Shown here: piece after piece, positions 46,473 through 53,905 of the stretch
How the letters are laid out: each line of letters starts with the position of its first letter
Position numbering within the stretch: position 1 is the first letter of the stretch
NCBI RefSeq assembly: GCF_017315705.1
Contig: NZ_JAFLRF010000001.1
Coordinates: 546,498 to 610,497, forward strand
Source: Trinickia mobilis
Lineage (GTDB): Bacteria > Pseudomonadota > Gammaproteobacteria > Burkholderiales > Burkholderiaceae
Direction: 5' to 3'
DNA length: 64,000 nucleotides
Position numbers and translations under genes: made by a program
Notes under the pieces: generated by a model
The model's database searches: none
What the model was told of the DNA's origin: nothing
What the model saw: only the letters and a program-made list of their open reading frames with translations

Positions 46473-46907
46473 ATGTCTTCCGCCGCCCACCTGTCGCCGT
46501 CCGCGCGAGCCCGGTCGCCTCGCTCCGCGACGTCGCTCGCCGCGATGTCCGCGGCCGGCCTGCGCGCGTTCTTCAACATCGCCCGGGATTGGGATCTGTC
46601 GGTCGAAGAGCAAATCGTCCTGCTCGGCTCGCCGGGCCGCTCGACCTTCTTCAAGTGGAAGTCCGCGCCGCAAACCGCCCGCCTCGGGCGCGACACGCTC
46701 GAGCGGCTGTCGCTCCTGCTCGGCATCTACAAGGCGCTGCAGATTCTGCTGCCGCAGCCGTCCGCAGCCGATGGCTGGGTCAAGCGCCCCAACAGCGCGC
46801 CGCCCTTCGGCGGCAAGCGCGCGCTCGATCGCATGCTCGCCGGCAACATCAGCGATCTCGTCGCGGTGCGTCAATATCTCGACGCGATGAGGGGCGGCTG
46901 GGCGTGA
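46473..46907 (+). CDS. Xre/MbcA/ParS-type antitoxin (DUF2384)
   Basis: A 144-residue antitoxin. A low-complexity N-terminus (Ser/Ala/Arg) is followed by an Xre-like DNA-binding region (LRAFFNIARDWDLSVEEQIVLLGSPGRSTFFKWK) and the C-terminal toxin-binding MbcA/ParS domain (RLSLLLGIYKALQILL, WVKRPNSAPPFGGKRALDRMLAGN). This is the standard partner of RES toxins. Its stop overlaps the GTG of the toxin gene (GTGA), so it is translated first. The ATG at 46473 is chosen because the in-frame sequence upstream is the repeat array. Confidence 0.92.
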   Translation: MSSAAHLSPSARARSPRSATSLAAMSAAGLRAFFNIARDWDLSVEEQIVLLGSPGRSTFFKWKSAPQTARLGRDTLERLSLLLGIYKALQILLPQPSAADGWVKRPNSAPPFGGKRALDRMLAGNISDLVAVRQYLDAMRGGWA

Positions 46908-47617
46908 CGTCGACGAACTGGCAGGACCGCTGGCGCTCGCTGCCGATCACGCCGCTCGATTGGTCGCCCGCGTATCGCGTGATCCCCACGCGCTTTCCGG
47001 CCGTGAACCTGTTCGACCGCGTCGCGTCGCCCGAAGATTTCGATGCGCTCTACGCGCTCGAAGCGATGACCAACGACCGTCTGCGCACCGAAGTCGGCGA
47101 ACTCGATCTGGTGCCGCTCGAAGAACGCCGCTTCGGGCCGGGCTACGGGCCGATCATGGCCGCGTTCACGCATCTGAATCCGCTTGGCAGCCGCTTTTCG
47201 GACGGCACGTACGGCGTCTTTTATTGCGCGCGCGAACGCCGCACGGCGATCGCCGAGACGCGCTTTCACACGGGCAACTTTCTTGCCGCCACGAACGAAG
47301 CGCCAATGCGGCAACAGATGCGGCTCTACACAGTGATCGCGCAGGGCGGCGCCGTCGATCTGCGCGGCAACGCGGCGCTCGATGCGGCCGTGTTGTCGCC
47401 GGCCGACTACGCTGCCGGCCAGGTGCTCGGGCGCGCGGTGCGGGCGGCGGGGGCGGCGGGGATTGCGTATCCGTCGGTGCGCGATGCCGAAGGCGGCGAA
47501 TGTCTCGCAGCCTTCAAGACCACGATCCTGCGCGACTGCCATCACGCGGCGTACCTCGAATACAACTGGAACGGCAGCGCAATCGACAGCGTGTTCGAAT
47601 TGAGCCAGGTGGGGTGA
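46904..47617 (+). CDS. RES-domain toxin (NAD+-degrading)
   Basis: A 237-residue protein starting with GTG at 46904. It has the RES residues in order: Arg in YRVIPTRFPAVN, the segment RFSDGTYGVFYCARERRTAIAETRFH (Tyr and Glu of the active site) and a C-terminal Ser in the NWNGSAIDSV region. RES toxins deplete NAD+ in the cell. Paired with the DUF2384 antitoxin by a 4-bp overlap, a complete type II module. The length is in the normal range, and no lesion is visible. Confidence 0.92.
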   Translation: MTSTNWQDRWRSLPITPLDWSPAYRVIPTRFPAVNLFDRVASPEDFDALYALEAMTNDRLRTEVGELDLVPLEERRFGPGYGPIMAAFTHLNPLGSRFSDGTYGVFYCARERRTAIAETRFHTGNFLAATNEAPMRQQMRLYTVIAQGGAVDLRGNAALDAAVLSPADYAAGQVLGRAVRAAGAAGIAYPSVRDAEGGECLAAFKTTILRDCHHAAYLEYNWNGSAIDSVFELSQVG

Positions 47618-48355
47618 TCAGGGCAACGCCATCTGCGCCGCGCCTTCGGCAAGCGCGGTATCGAGCGACACCGACCACACGCGCGGCGTCAGCGCCTCGG
47701 TGATCGTCAGCTTGCCCGTGAGCGCAAACGCCCCGGTATCGACGAACACTTGCGAGCCGATGCGCCCCATGTCGCGCATCGGTGTGTGTCCGCAGTAGGT
47801 GATCGAGAGCCCCGTCTGGCGGTTGGGGTCGGTATTGCCGAGTGCCAGTTCGCGGCCCCACAGCATTTGCTGCCGCACGTGATCAGTGAAATCGCCGGAA
47901 TCGAGGTCCGCATCGCTGCCGAAAAATTCGGCATGCAGAATATTGAAGCGCACCGCGCCCGTACCCACCACGCGCACAAGCGGCAATTCCCGCAAACGCT
48001 TCGCGTAGGCGAGCAACTGCTCTTCGCTCAGCGCATCGGCCCATGCGCCGCCGATGCCGTACCACCAGTTGCGCCGCATCGTGCCTTCGACGACCGCACA
48101 CAGCGCTTCTTCGTGATTGCCGAGCACCGAGTAGAACCAGGGTTTGTCGAGCAGCGCGAGCGCGTCCTCGGACTGGCTGCCGCGATCGATCAAATCTCCG
48201 ACCGAAAACAGACGATCGCGCGCGGGGTCGAACGCGATTTCCCGCAGCAGATAGCGCAGCGCATCGACGCAGCCATGCAGGTCGCCCACCACGAAATCGC
48301 GTCCCTCGGTATTGGACGAGTGATGGCAAACGACGGGGAAAAGTTCTGTATCCAT
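47618..48355 (-). CDS. PP1/PrpA-like metallophosphoesterase
   Basis: A 245-residue serine/threonine-type phosphatase. It has the metal-site motifs in order: GDLHGC (residues 24-29), GDLIDRG, GNHEE, a His in LHAEF, and CGHTPM. These match bacterial PrpA/PrpB and lambda phosphatases. The start is taken as ATG at 48355 (MDTELFPVVCHH). The longer frame would need TTG. Convergent with the RES toxin gene, the stops being adjacent. Confidence 0.9.
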   Translation of the reverse strand: MDTELFPVVCHHSSNTEGRDFVVGDLHGCVDALRYLLREIAFDPARDRLFSVGDLIDRGSQSEDALALLDKPWFYSVLGNHEEALCAVVEGTMRRNWWYGIGGAWADALSEEQLLAYAKRLRELPLVRVVGTGAVRFNILHAEFFGSDADLDSGDFTDHVRQQMLWGRELALGNTDPNRQTGLSITYCGHTPMRDMGRIGSQVFVDTGAFALTGKLTITEALTPRVWSVSLDTALAEGAAQMALP

Positions 48356-48569
48356 ATCCGCATCATAGTGCTGGCCGTGCGACAAGTCTGCGGCATGCCG
48401 TTCGTTAGAAACGTTTAGGCGGCGGCGGAAGGCCGTTTGTCGCTCGATTCTGGACTTTTGCGCACGTCATGTCGGCTCTGCGCAACACGCATGCCTCGAT
48501 GCGGACTTTGTCGTGCCGCATGACCCGGCAGATTTTGCGGGACGCGTTGCGGCACGATCCGGCGATCGG

Positions 48570-49997
48570 TCATTGTTGCTGCGCGCGCAGCTTCGCGACT
48601 TGATCGACGGCGATCGTCGAGCTCGGATTGCCGAATTGCTTGGTCACGTAGTTCGAGATCGCCGCCACTTGGTCGTCGGTCAATTGCGATGCGAACTCCG
48701 GCATCAGCACGTCGGCGTCCTTCGTCGTTCTCTCGACGCCGTGCAGGATCACCATCGCGAGATTGCTCGCATCGGCGGCGCCGGCGACGCTGTTATGAAT
48801 CAGCGACGGATACGCACCCGGCGCGCTCGCGCCGACGCCCTGCCCGCTCCAGTTATGACAAGTCGCGCAGTTCGCGATGAAAAGCTGTGCGCCGTTCACG
48901 CTCGCGACCTTGGTGCCGCGCAGGGTCGTCACGTCGTCGTGAGCGGGCTTGCCCCATTGGTCGCGGGCACGCGTCTCGCCGCCCGCGACGCTCGGCAGCG
49001 AGCGCAGATAGATGCCGACCGAGCGCAGGTCTTCATGCGTGAGGTACTGCGTGCTGTCCTCGACGACCTGCGCCATCGGTCCCGCAGCATTCGCGCGGCC
49101 GGGCGCTACGCCGGTCGACAGATAGTGCGCGAGGTCCTCCTGGCTCCAGGCGCCGATCCCGCTCGTCTTGTCGGGCGTGATGTTGAACGCATGCCAGCCC
49201 GACACCGTCGCGCCCGAGAAGCGGTCGCTCGAATTCAGCCCTTGCATGAAATTGCGCGGCGTATGGCATTCCTCGCAATGCGCAAGCCCTTCGACGAGAT
49301 ACGCGCCGCGATTCCATTCCGCGCTTTGCTTCGGATCCGGCACGTAGCGGCCTTCGTCGAAATTGAACAGGTTCCAGAAGAACATCAGCCAGCGCAAATT
49401 GAACGGGAAGTTCAGCTCGTTGCGCGGCGGCGCGTAATGGACCGGCTCGACCGTATTCAGATAGGCGCGAATCGCGAGCACGTCGCGCTCCGTGACGCGC
49501 GTGTATTCGGGGTACGGAAACGCCGGATACAAACGCTCGCCGCTTTTGCCGATGCCCTCGTGCATCGCGCGCACGAAGTCGGCGTCGGTCCAGCGGCCGA
49601 TGCCGGTATTGGGGTCGGGGGTGATGTTCGGCGTGTAGATCGTGCCGAACGGGGTCGAGATCGGCACGCCGCCCGCGAACGGGCGTGACTTGTCCGCCGT
49701 GTGGCAGGCGATGCAGTCGCCCGCGCGCGCGAGATATTCGCCGCGCCTCACGAGGCTTGCGCCCGCTGCATCGCTTGGCAGCGCGGCCTCGTCGCTCGCC
49801 GCGGCTCTTGCGCTCGCCGGTCCTTCAGCGGCGGCGAGCGTGATCGGCGATTCGTCGGCGGGCGACGGGTCCGGTTCGGCCGCAGCATGCCACGCAAGGT
49901 ACAGCGCAAACAGTGAAAACGCCGCCGCGATGCCGCCCACGCGCTTGGGCCAGCGGCGCGGATCGGCGAGCTTGAAGCGGGACCTTTGGTTCTTCAT
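48570..49997 (-). CDS. Three-heme cytochrome c subunit of an FAD-dependent sugar dehydrogenase (beta subunit)
   Basis: A 475-residue protein with an N-terminal membrane helix (VGGIAAAFSLFALYLAWHAAA) that acts as signal or anchor, and three heme c sites CIACH, CEECH and CATCH. This architecture is that of the cytochrome subunits of gluconate, sorbitol and FAD-glucose dehydrogenases, which carry electrons from the flavoprotein to quinone. The ATG at 49997 follows GGGAGG. It is the last gene of a gamma-alpha-beta set, separated from the GMC gene by a hairpin-rich 280-bp spacer. Confidence 0.93.
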   Translation of the reverse strand: MKNQRSRFKLADPRRWPKRVGGIAAAFSLFALYLAWHAAAEPDPSPADESPITLAAAEGPASARAAASDEAALPSDAAGASLVRRGEYLARAGDCIACHTADKSRPFAGGVPISTPFGTIYTPNITPDPNTGIGRWTDADFVRAMHEGIGKSGERLYPAFPYPEYTRVTERDVLAIRAYLNTVEPVHYAPPRNELNFPFNLRWLMFFWNLFNFDEGRYVPDPKQSAEWNRGAYLVEGLAHCEECHTPRNFMQGLNSSDRFSGATVSGWHAFNITPDKTSGIGAWSQEDLAHYLSTGVAPGRANAAGPMAQVVEDSTQYLTHEDLRSVGIYLRSLPSVAGGETRARDQWGKPAHDDVTTLRGTKVASVNGAQLFIANCATCHNWSGQGVGASAPGAYPSLIHNSVAGAADASNLAMVILHGVERTTKDADVLMPEFASQLTDDQVAAISNYVTKQFGNPSSTIAVDQVAKLRAQQQ

Positions 49998-50007
49998 GAT
50001 GCCTCCC

Positions 50008-50218
50008 GTCCCCCAATCCCCCAAGGGGACTTCCTGCGGGGCGGGGGACTTCCTTCGGGGCGCCGGGCCGCCCCAAGGGGCGTAGCAGGGAATTCGCGGA
50101 GCACCGCTCCGCGCCTGCGCAGCCGGCCGGCTTGGCAAAGCCGGCCGTGGACGGCATCAGCCCCCTCGGGGGGAGCTTTGCATGGGACCGGAGTAAGCGC
50201 TAAAGCGCTAACTCCGGT
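50008..50218. repeat. Cluster of hairpins and short repeats between dehydrogenase alpha and beta genes
   Basis: Within 210 bp: a direct repeat GGGGACTTCCTGCGGGG / GGGGACTTCCTTCGGGG; GCGGAGC-ACC-GCTCCGC; a perfect 9-bp arm pair GGCCGGCTT / AAGCCGGCC; and a long hairpin ACCGGAGT ... ACTCCGGT (50187-50218) whose inside has two AGCGCT palindromes. The stems lie exactly where an operon would be expected to read through, so they may set the ratio of the subunits or be a REP-like mobile repeat. Confidence 0.7.
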
Positions 50219-50277
50219 CGACAGCGAACGAATGTGAGCGTGGGGGTCATTCATAACGTCTCCGTCGGGTCTCGCAT

Positions 50278-51879
50278 TCAGAGTTCGCGCTTGAGCTTGT
50301 CGGCGAGCTTCAGCGACAGCGCCGCAATCGTCAGCGTGCAGTTGACGGACGCAGCGGACGGCATCACGCCGCTGCTCGCGATGAAGAGGTTCTGATGATC
50401 GTGCGTGCGGCACTCCGCGTCGACGACCGAATCGCCCGCGTCGTTGCCCATGATCGTCGTGCCCATGATGTGGTTGTTCGGCGCGAACGTGTCGTCGAAC
50501 GCGACCTCGGTGCCGCCGAACAGCGCCGCGATCTGCGCATAGAGTTCGTGCGTGTTCGCCGCGCTCTTCGTCACGTAGTCGTTGATCGAGTAGTCGATCT
50601 CGGGTTGCGGGATGCCGAGCGCGTCCTTGTGATCGGCCGACGGCACGATGCGATTCCCGGGCTCGGGCAAATGCTCGTGGAAGCTGTTGATCGTCAGAAG
50701 GCGTGCGGCGCGGTCGCGGATCTGGCGGTCCAGCTCAGCGCCCGTCAAGCCTTTTTGCAGCAGCGCGGCGGTGATCGCCATCGTCGGCACGCCGTTCGAC
50801 ACATGCAGCTTCTTTGCCGCGTAATCGGAGCGGAACGCGCCGTCGCGGAAGTTCACGATCGACGTCATCTCCATCGGGCCGCGTCCCGGCCACAGCGCTT
50901 CGTTGGCGAGGAAGCTCACGCCCGTGCCGGGGTGGTCCATCAGATTGCGGCCCACTTGATCGGAGCTGTTGCCGACGCCGTGCGGGAATTTATCGCTCGT
51001 CGACATCAGCATCAGCTTCGGCGTTTCGATGCCGTTCGCGGCCAGCACGAAGAGCTTGCCCGTGATGCGCGACGTCGCGCCGTTCGGGTCCTTGTAATGG
51101 ACCGCGGTGATGAGCCCGCGGTCGTCCGCCTCGACGCGGTACACCACCGCCTGCGGGATCAGCTTCGCGCCGGCCTGCTCGGCCTTCTCCGCGTGGACCG
51201 CGCCGTTGTACATCGCAGCGATCGGGCAGATCGGCATGCAGTTGTTGTTGCCGCAGCAGGTCGGGCGCGCATCGTAGGGTCGGCTGTTGCGCGCGACCGG
51301 CTCGGGCACGACCTTGAAGTTCTGCGCATTGAGGACGTCGGAGAAGCGCTGGTCCATGTACGACAGCGGCAACGCCTTCATCGGGTAGGCCTTCGCGCGC
51401 GGCGAGCCGAGGTCGATCGACGCATCCGGGCCGGAGACCCCGAGCTGGACTTCGGCGGCGTAGTACCACGGCTCCAGCGTCTCGTACGGATACGGCCAGT
51501 CGCGGCCTACGCCGTACATCGTCTTCAACTTGAAGTCCGACGGCAGGAGACGCCACGCGGCCGCCGCCCAGTGCCACGTCGTGCCGCCGACGAGCCGCAG
51601 GTATTGCGAGCTGTACGGATACGCGCCCTTTTGAATCAGATAGCCGTTCGGCGGCGAGTACTCGGGATGCGGCGCGTAGCGCGCGGACGGATACGGCGTC
51701 GCGAAATCGGCCTTCGCGGGCGAATTGCGGAAATTCTCGACGATTTGCCAGCGCGGAATGCGCGGCCCTGCTTCGAGCAGGATCACCGACGCGCCCGCGA
51801 GCGCGAGCTGATGGGCGACGAGACTGCCGGCGACGCCCGAGCCGACTACGACGACATCGGCTGAATTGTTGACTGCCAT
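50278..51879 (-). CDS. GMC-type FAD catalytic subunit of sugar dehydrogenase (alpha subunit)
   Basis: A 533-residue flavoprotein oxidising an aldose or polyol in the periplasm. It has the FAD fold DVVVVGSGVAGSLVAHQLALAGA, the Fe-S cysteine cluster CCGNNNCMPICPI (as in Burkholderia FAD-glucose dehydrogenase, where such a cluster passes electrons to the cytochrome), and the GMC C-terminal region with THDHQNLFIASSGVMPSAASVNCTLTI. It has no signal of its own and would be co-exported with the Tat-bearing small subunit. The start at 51879 is chosen at MAVNNSADVVVVG. The longer frame is unsupported. Confidence 0.93.
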   Translation of the reverse strand: MAVNNSADVVVVGSGVAGSLVAHQLALAGASVILLEAGPRIPRWQIVENFRNSPAKADFATPYPSARYAPHPEYSPPNGYLIQKGAYPYSSQYLRLVGGTTWHWAAAAWRLLPSDFKLKTMYGVGRDWPYPYETLEPWYYAAEVQLGVSGPDASIDLGSPRAKAYPMKALPLSYMDQRFSDVLNAQNFKVVPEPVARNSRPYDARPTCCGNNNCMPICPIAAMYNGAVHAEKAEQAGAKLIPQAVVYRVEADDRGLITAVHYKDPNGATSRITGKLFVLAANGIETPKLMLMSTSDKFPHGVGNSSDQVGRNLMDHPGTGVSFLANEALWPGRGPMEMTSIVNFRDGAFRSDYAAKKLHVSNGVPTMAITAALLQKGLTGAELDRQIRDRAARLLTINSFHEHLPEPGNRIVPSADHKDALGIPQPEIDYSINDYVTKSAANTHELYAQIAALFGGTEVAFDDTFAPNNHIMGTTIMGNDAGDSVVDAECRTHDHQNLFIASSGVMPSAASVNCTLTIAALSLKLADKLKREL

Positions 51880-52018
51880 TCCTGACCTCAACGATAGAAC
51901 TGTTGTTGCCGTTCCTGCCTGCGCTCCGCGCGATCGATCGCGGCTGACCAGGTTGAGGTGCGGTTCATTGGGTGCTCGTCGAAGAAGCGCACGCGCTTCG
52001 GTTCGCAGCAACCCGCCG

Positions 52019-52585
52019 TCACGTGAGCGACGGTTTCTGCGCCCAATAGAACGGCACGTCTCGGCAATACGAAGGGATCGTCAGCACGTCCTTGACCGGG
52101 TCGAACATCAACGCCCGCTCGTAGGCGACGACCTGCACGTTCGGCATGTCGCCGACGAGGCCCAGATACCACGCCCGCATCGCCTGCCCGACCGTCTTCG
52201 CGAGCTTCGGCTGGTCGACCGCGAGCGCCTGCATGACGATGTCGCTCGGCACGGCGGCGTGTCCCCGCAGCCACGTGTTGAGCGCGGCGACGTTCTGCGT
52301 GAACTGGCTGTCGGCTTTCGAGAGCGCGTCGTAGACGCGTTTGCCGAGTATCGAATCGAAGCTCGTGCGGCCGGTCAGTTGCTGCGAGAGCGCGAGGAAG
52401 GCGTCGAGGCCGCCGCCGGCGGGCGGCGTGAACGCGAACGCGGGCGAAGCGCCGAACGGCAAGCCGACGCTCGCTGCCGCGCCGAAGGCCAGCGCAGCCG
52501 ACGCGCATGCGCCGAGCACGAACTGCCTGCGAGAGGTCGCAGACGGCGCCGTCTCTGGCACGTCGTCCGCTTGGGCATCTGTCAT
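52019..52585 (-). CDS. Tat-exported small subunit of sugar dehydrogenase (gamma subunit)
   Basis: A 188-residue gluconate 2-dehydrogenase subunit 3 / sorbitol dehydrogenase small-subunit family protein. It carries a twin-arginine signal (SRRQFVLGACASAALAFGAAA), then the helical domain with DAFLALSQQLTGRTSFDSILGKRVYDAL and RAWYLGLVGDMPN. It works as a hitch-hiker chaperone that takes the folded GMC subunit through Tat. The ATG at 52585 follows GGAG. First of the gamma-alpha-beta set. Confidence 0.92.
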   Translation of the reverse strand: MTDAQADDVPETAPSATSRRQFVLGACASAALAFGAAASVGLPFGASPAFAFTPPAGGGLDAFLALSQQLTGRTSFDSILGKRVYDALSKADSQFTQNVAALNTWLRGHAAVPSDIVMQALAVDQPKLAKTVGQAMRAWYLGLVGDMPNVQVVAYERALMFDPVKDVLTIPSYCRDVPFYWAQKPSLT

Positions 52586-52860
52586 GTGGGCTCCAGATGA
52601 TGTCTTGTGTGATCCAGCCGGCCTGGCGCCGGCTGTCCGCCCCCGAGTTGGTCTTGTCGCCGCCGTTCGGCGGTCTTGTGCACTCTGGCGGCAGCAGCGG
52701 CCCCACATCGGCCGCCGTTTCGCTGGCTGAAACTATAGCGGTGATGGGGTCATTTCACAATTCGTTGCTTTGGCGCCACGGTCCACCGCGCGGCGCTGGC
52801 TCGGTCGATCTTGTCGTTCTATTTCAACGTGGCCGTGCTGGGTTGTGCGTGAACAGAGCG

Positions 52861-53076
52861 TTACTCCGACGCAAGGCGCTCGCATTCGTCGCTCTGCGGC
52901 GACGCGCAGGCCATCGTGTACTGGCCGGTCCAGCGCAGCGCGTCCTTGCCGTACTGCAAGCCGTTGCGGAACGCGTCCGGGTTGTTCTCGTACGCGATCA
53001 GCGTCGTGCAGCCGAGCGCGAACATCACGACCAGCGTGAACGCGATCCGCTCGAAGAGTCGAAAACGATGGGGCAT
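52861..53076 (-). CDS. Small single-helix membrane protein
   Basis: A 71-residue protein: MPHRFRLFERIAFTLVVMF is a basic start followed by one transmembrane helix, then an outside domain (AYENNPDAFRNGLQYGKDAL) with a pair of cysteines (MACASP, DECERL) that could form a disulfide. The ATG at 53076 lies 23 bp after the stop of the preceding 58-residue gene, so they form an operon. No family recognised. Confidence 0.6.
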   Translation of the reverse strand: MPHRFRLFERIAFTLVVMFALGCTTLIAYENNPDAFRNGLQYGKDALRWTGQYTMACASPQSDECERLASE

Positions 53077-53098
53077 GGCTCTACCGTCTGCTCGGGAA

Positions 53099-53275
53099 TC
53101 ACCACTCGCGGCGCGACTCGACGCGTACGCGGCGCTCACGCACCTCGGCCACGACGGCGCACGTTTCCAGGTGCAGCATCAGCGCGCGGCGCGCTTCGCG
53201 ACGGATCAGAGCGGCCAATTCGGCCAGCGCTTTGGAGAGCGGGGATTCCACGACGAAGGAAGTCAGGGCTTTCAT
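53099..53275 (-). CDS. 58-residue small protein of unknown function
   Basis: ATG at 53275, TGA at 53099. The sequence is an amphipathic helix (SPLSKALAELAALIRREARRALM) with a basic C-terminus (VRERRVRVESRREW). It has the size and helical character of the small proteins common in Burkholderiaceae. The leader contains a perfect TATAAT and the AGGGTTATCCCT palindrome, as for the DUF3563-like gene at 39870-40046. The ribosome site is weak. Nothing else identifies it. Confidence 0.55.
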   Translation of the reverse strand: MKALTSFVVESPLSKALAELAALIRREARRALMLHLETCAVVAEVRERRVRVESRREW

Positions 53276-53296
53276 GGTGATCAGGGTTTTGTCCTA

Positions 53297-53338
53297 AGGG
53301 ATAACCCTTATTATAGAGATGCACTTGCTACGCCGCAA
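53297..53338 (-). promoter_or_regulatory. Promoter with palindromic operator of the small-gene pair
   Basis: Minus strand: TTGCGG, 17 bp, TATAAT (53310-53315), then the palindrome AAGGGTTATCCCTT (53296-53309) over the expected start site, 22 bp from the ATG. A repressor bound there would block initiation. Confidence 0.6.
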
Positions 53339-53905
53339 TAATCCAATGTTCGGTATTGCCAATTTGCGTCGATCCGCCGCAAGGCGGCCTCTGCCTTCCG
53401 TCTGCCACATCATGAAATCGAGGCAGCCGCAGCGAAGATAAATGGGGCCAAAGAGTGCGCCTGCTCGTTGCCGCCCTCCATGTAAAAAAGCGCTGCCGCC
53501 GGATGTCACTTTTACAGGCGCGCCGCACCGCTTCCCCGCCGCCCAAACTTCCGACCAATTGACGCGCGCCGCCGAATGCAATCCTCCCCTCACCTTTCCC
53601 GCATCGCGCGCATACACTTCTCAGAGATACTGAAATTCGCCGCGCAAAGCCGCCCGCATTCGATCGTTCCGATCGAGGCGTGACGACGCGCAAGCGCCCG
53701 GTCCCGTCGCTCGCCGATCCGGATCTGCGCTTTGCCAGGGGGCGGATTTCGTCGAGTACGGCATGCAATCTGCTTGGGCTTCGGGGACTCGCTTCCCGCG
53801 CCGCAACGATGCAGCACCGCGCGCGCGGAGGTACCGGCTCTAGAAGCCTGATGTGATCGCACGATGCCGTGCATCCACACCGCAGGACGAATCTGGAACA
53901 GACCG
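53339..53905. other. Spacer upstream of the glgE operon, no supported gene
   Basis: About 570 bp without a credible gene. The open frames lack domain features and ribosome sites, and composition is moderate GC. It presumably holds the promoter and leader of the GlgE pathway operon, but no hexamer pair stands out. Confidence 0.5.
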
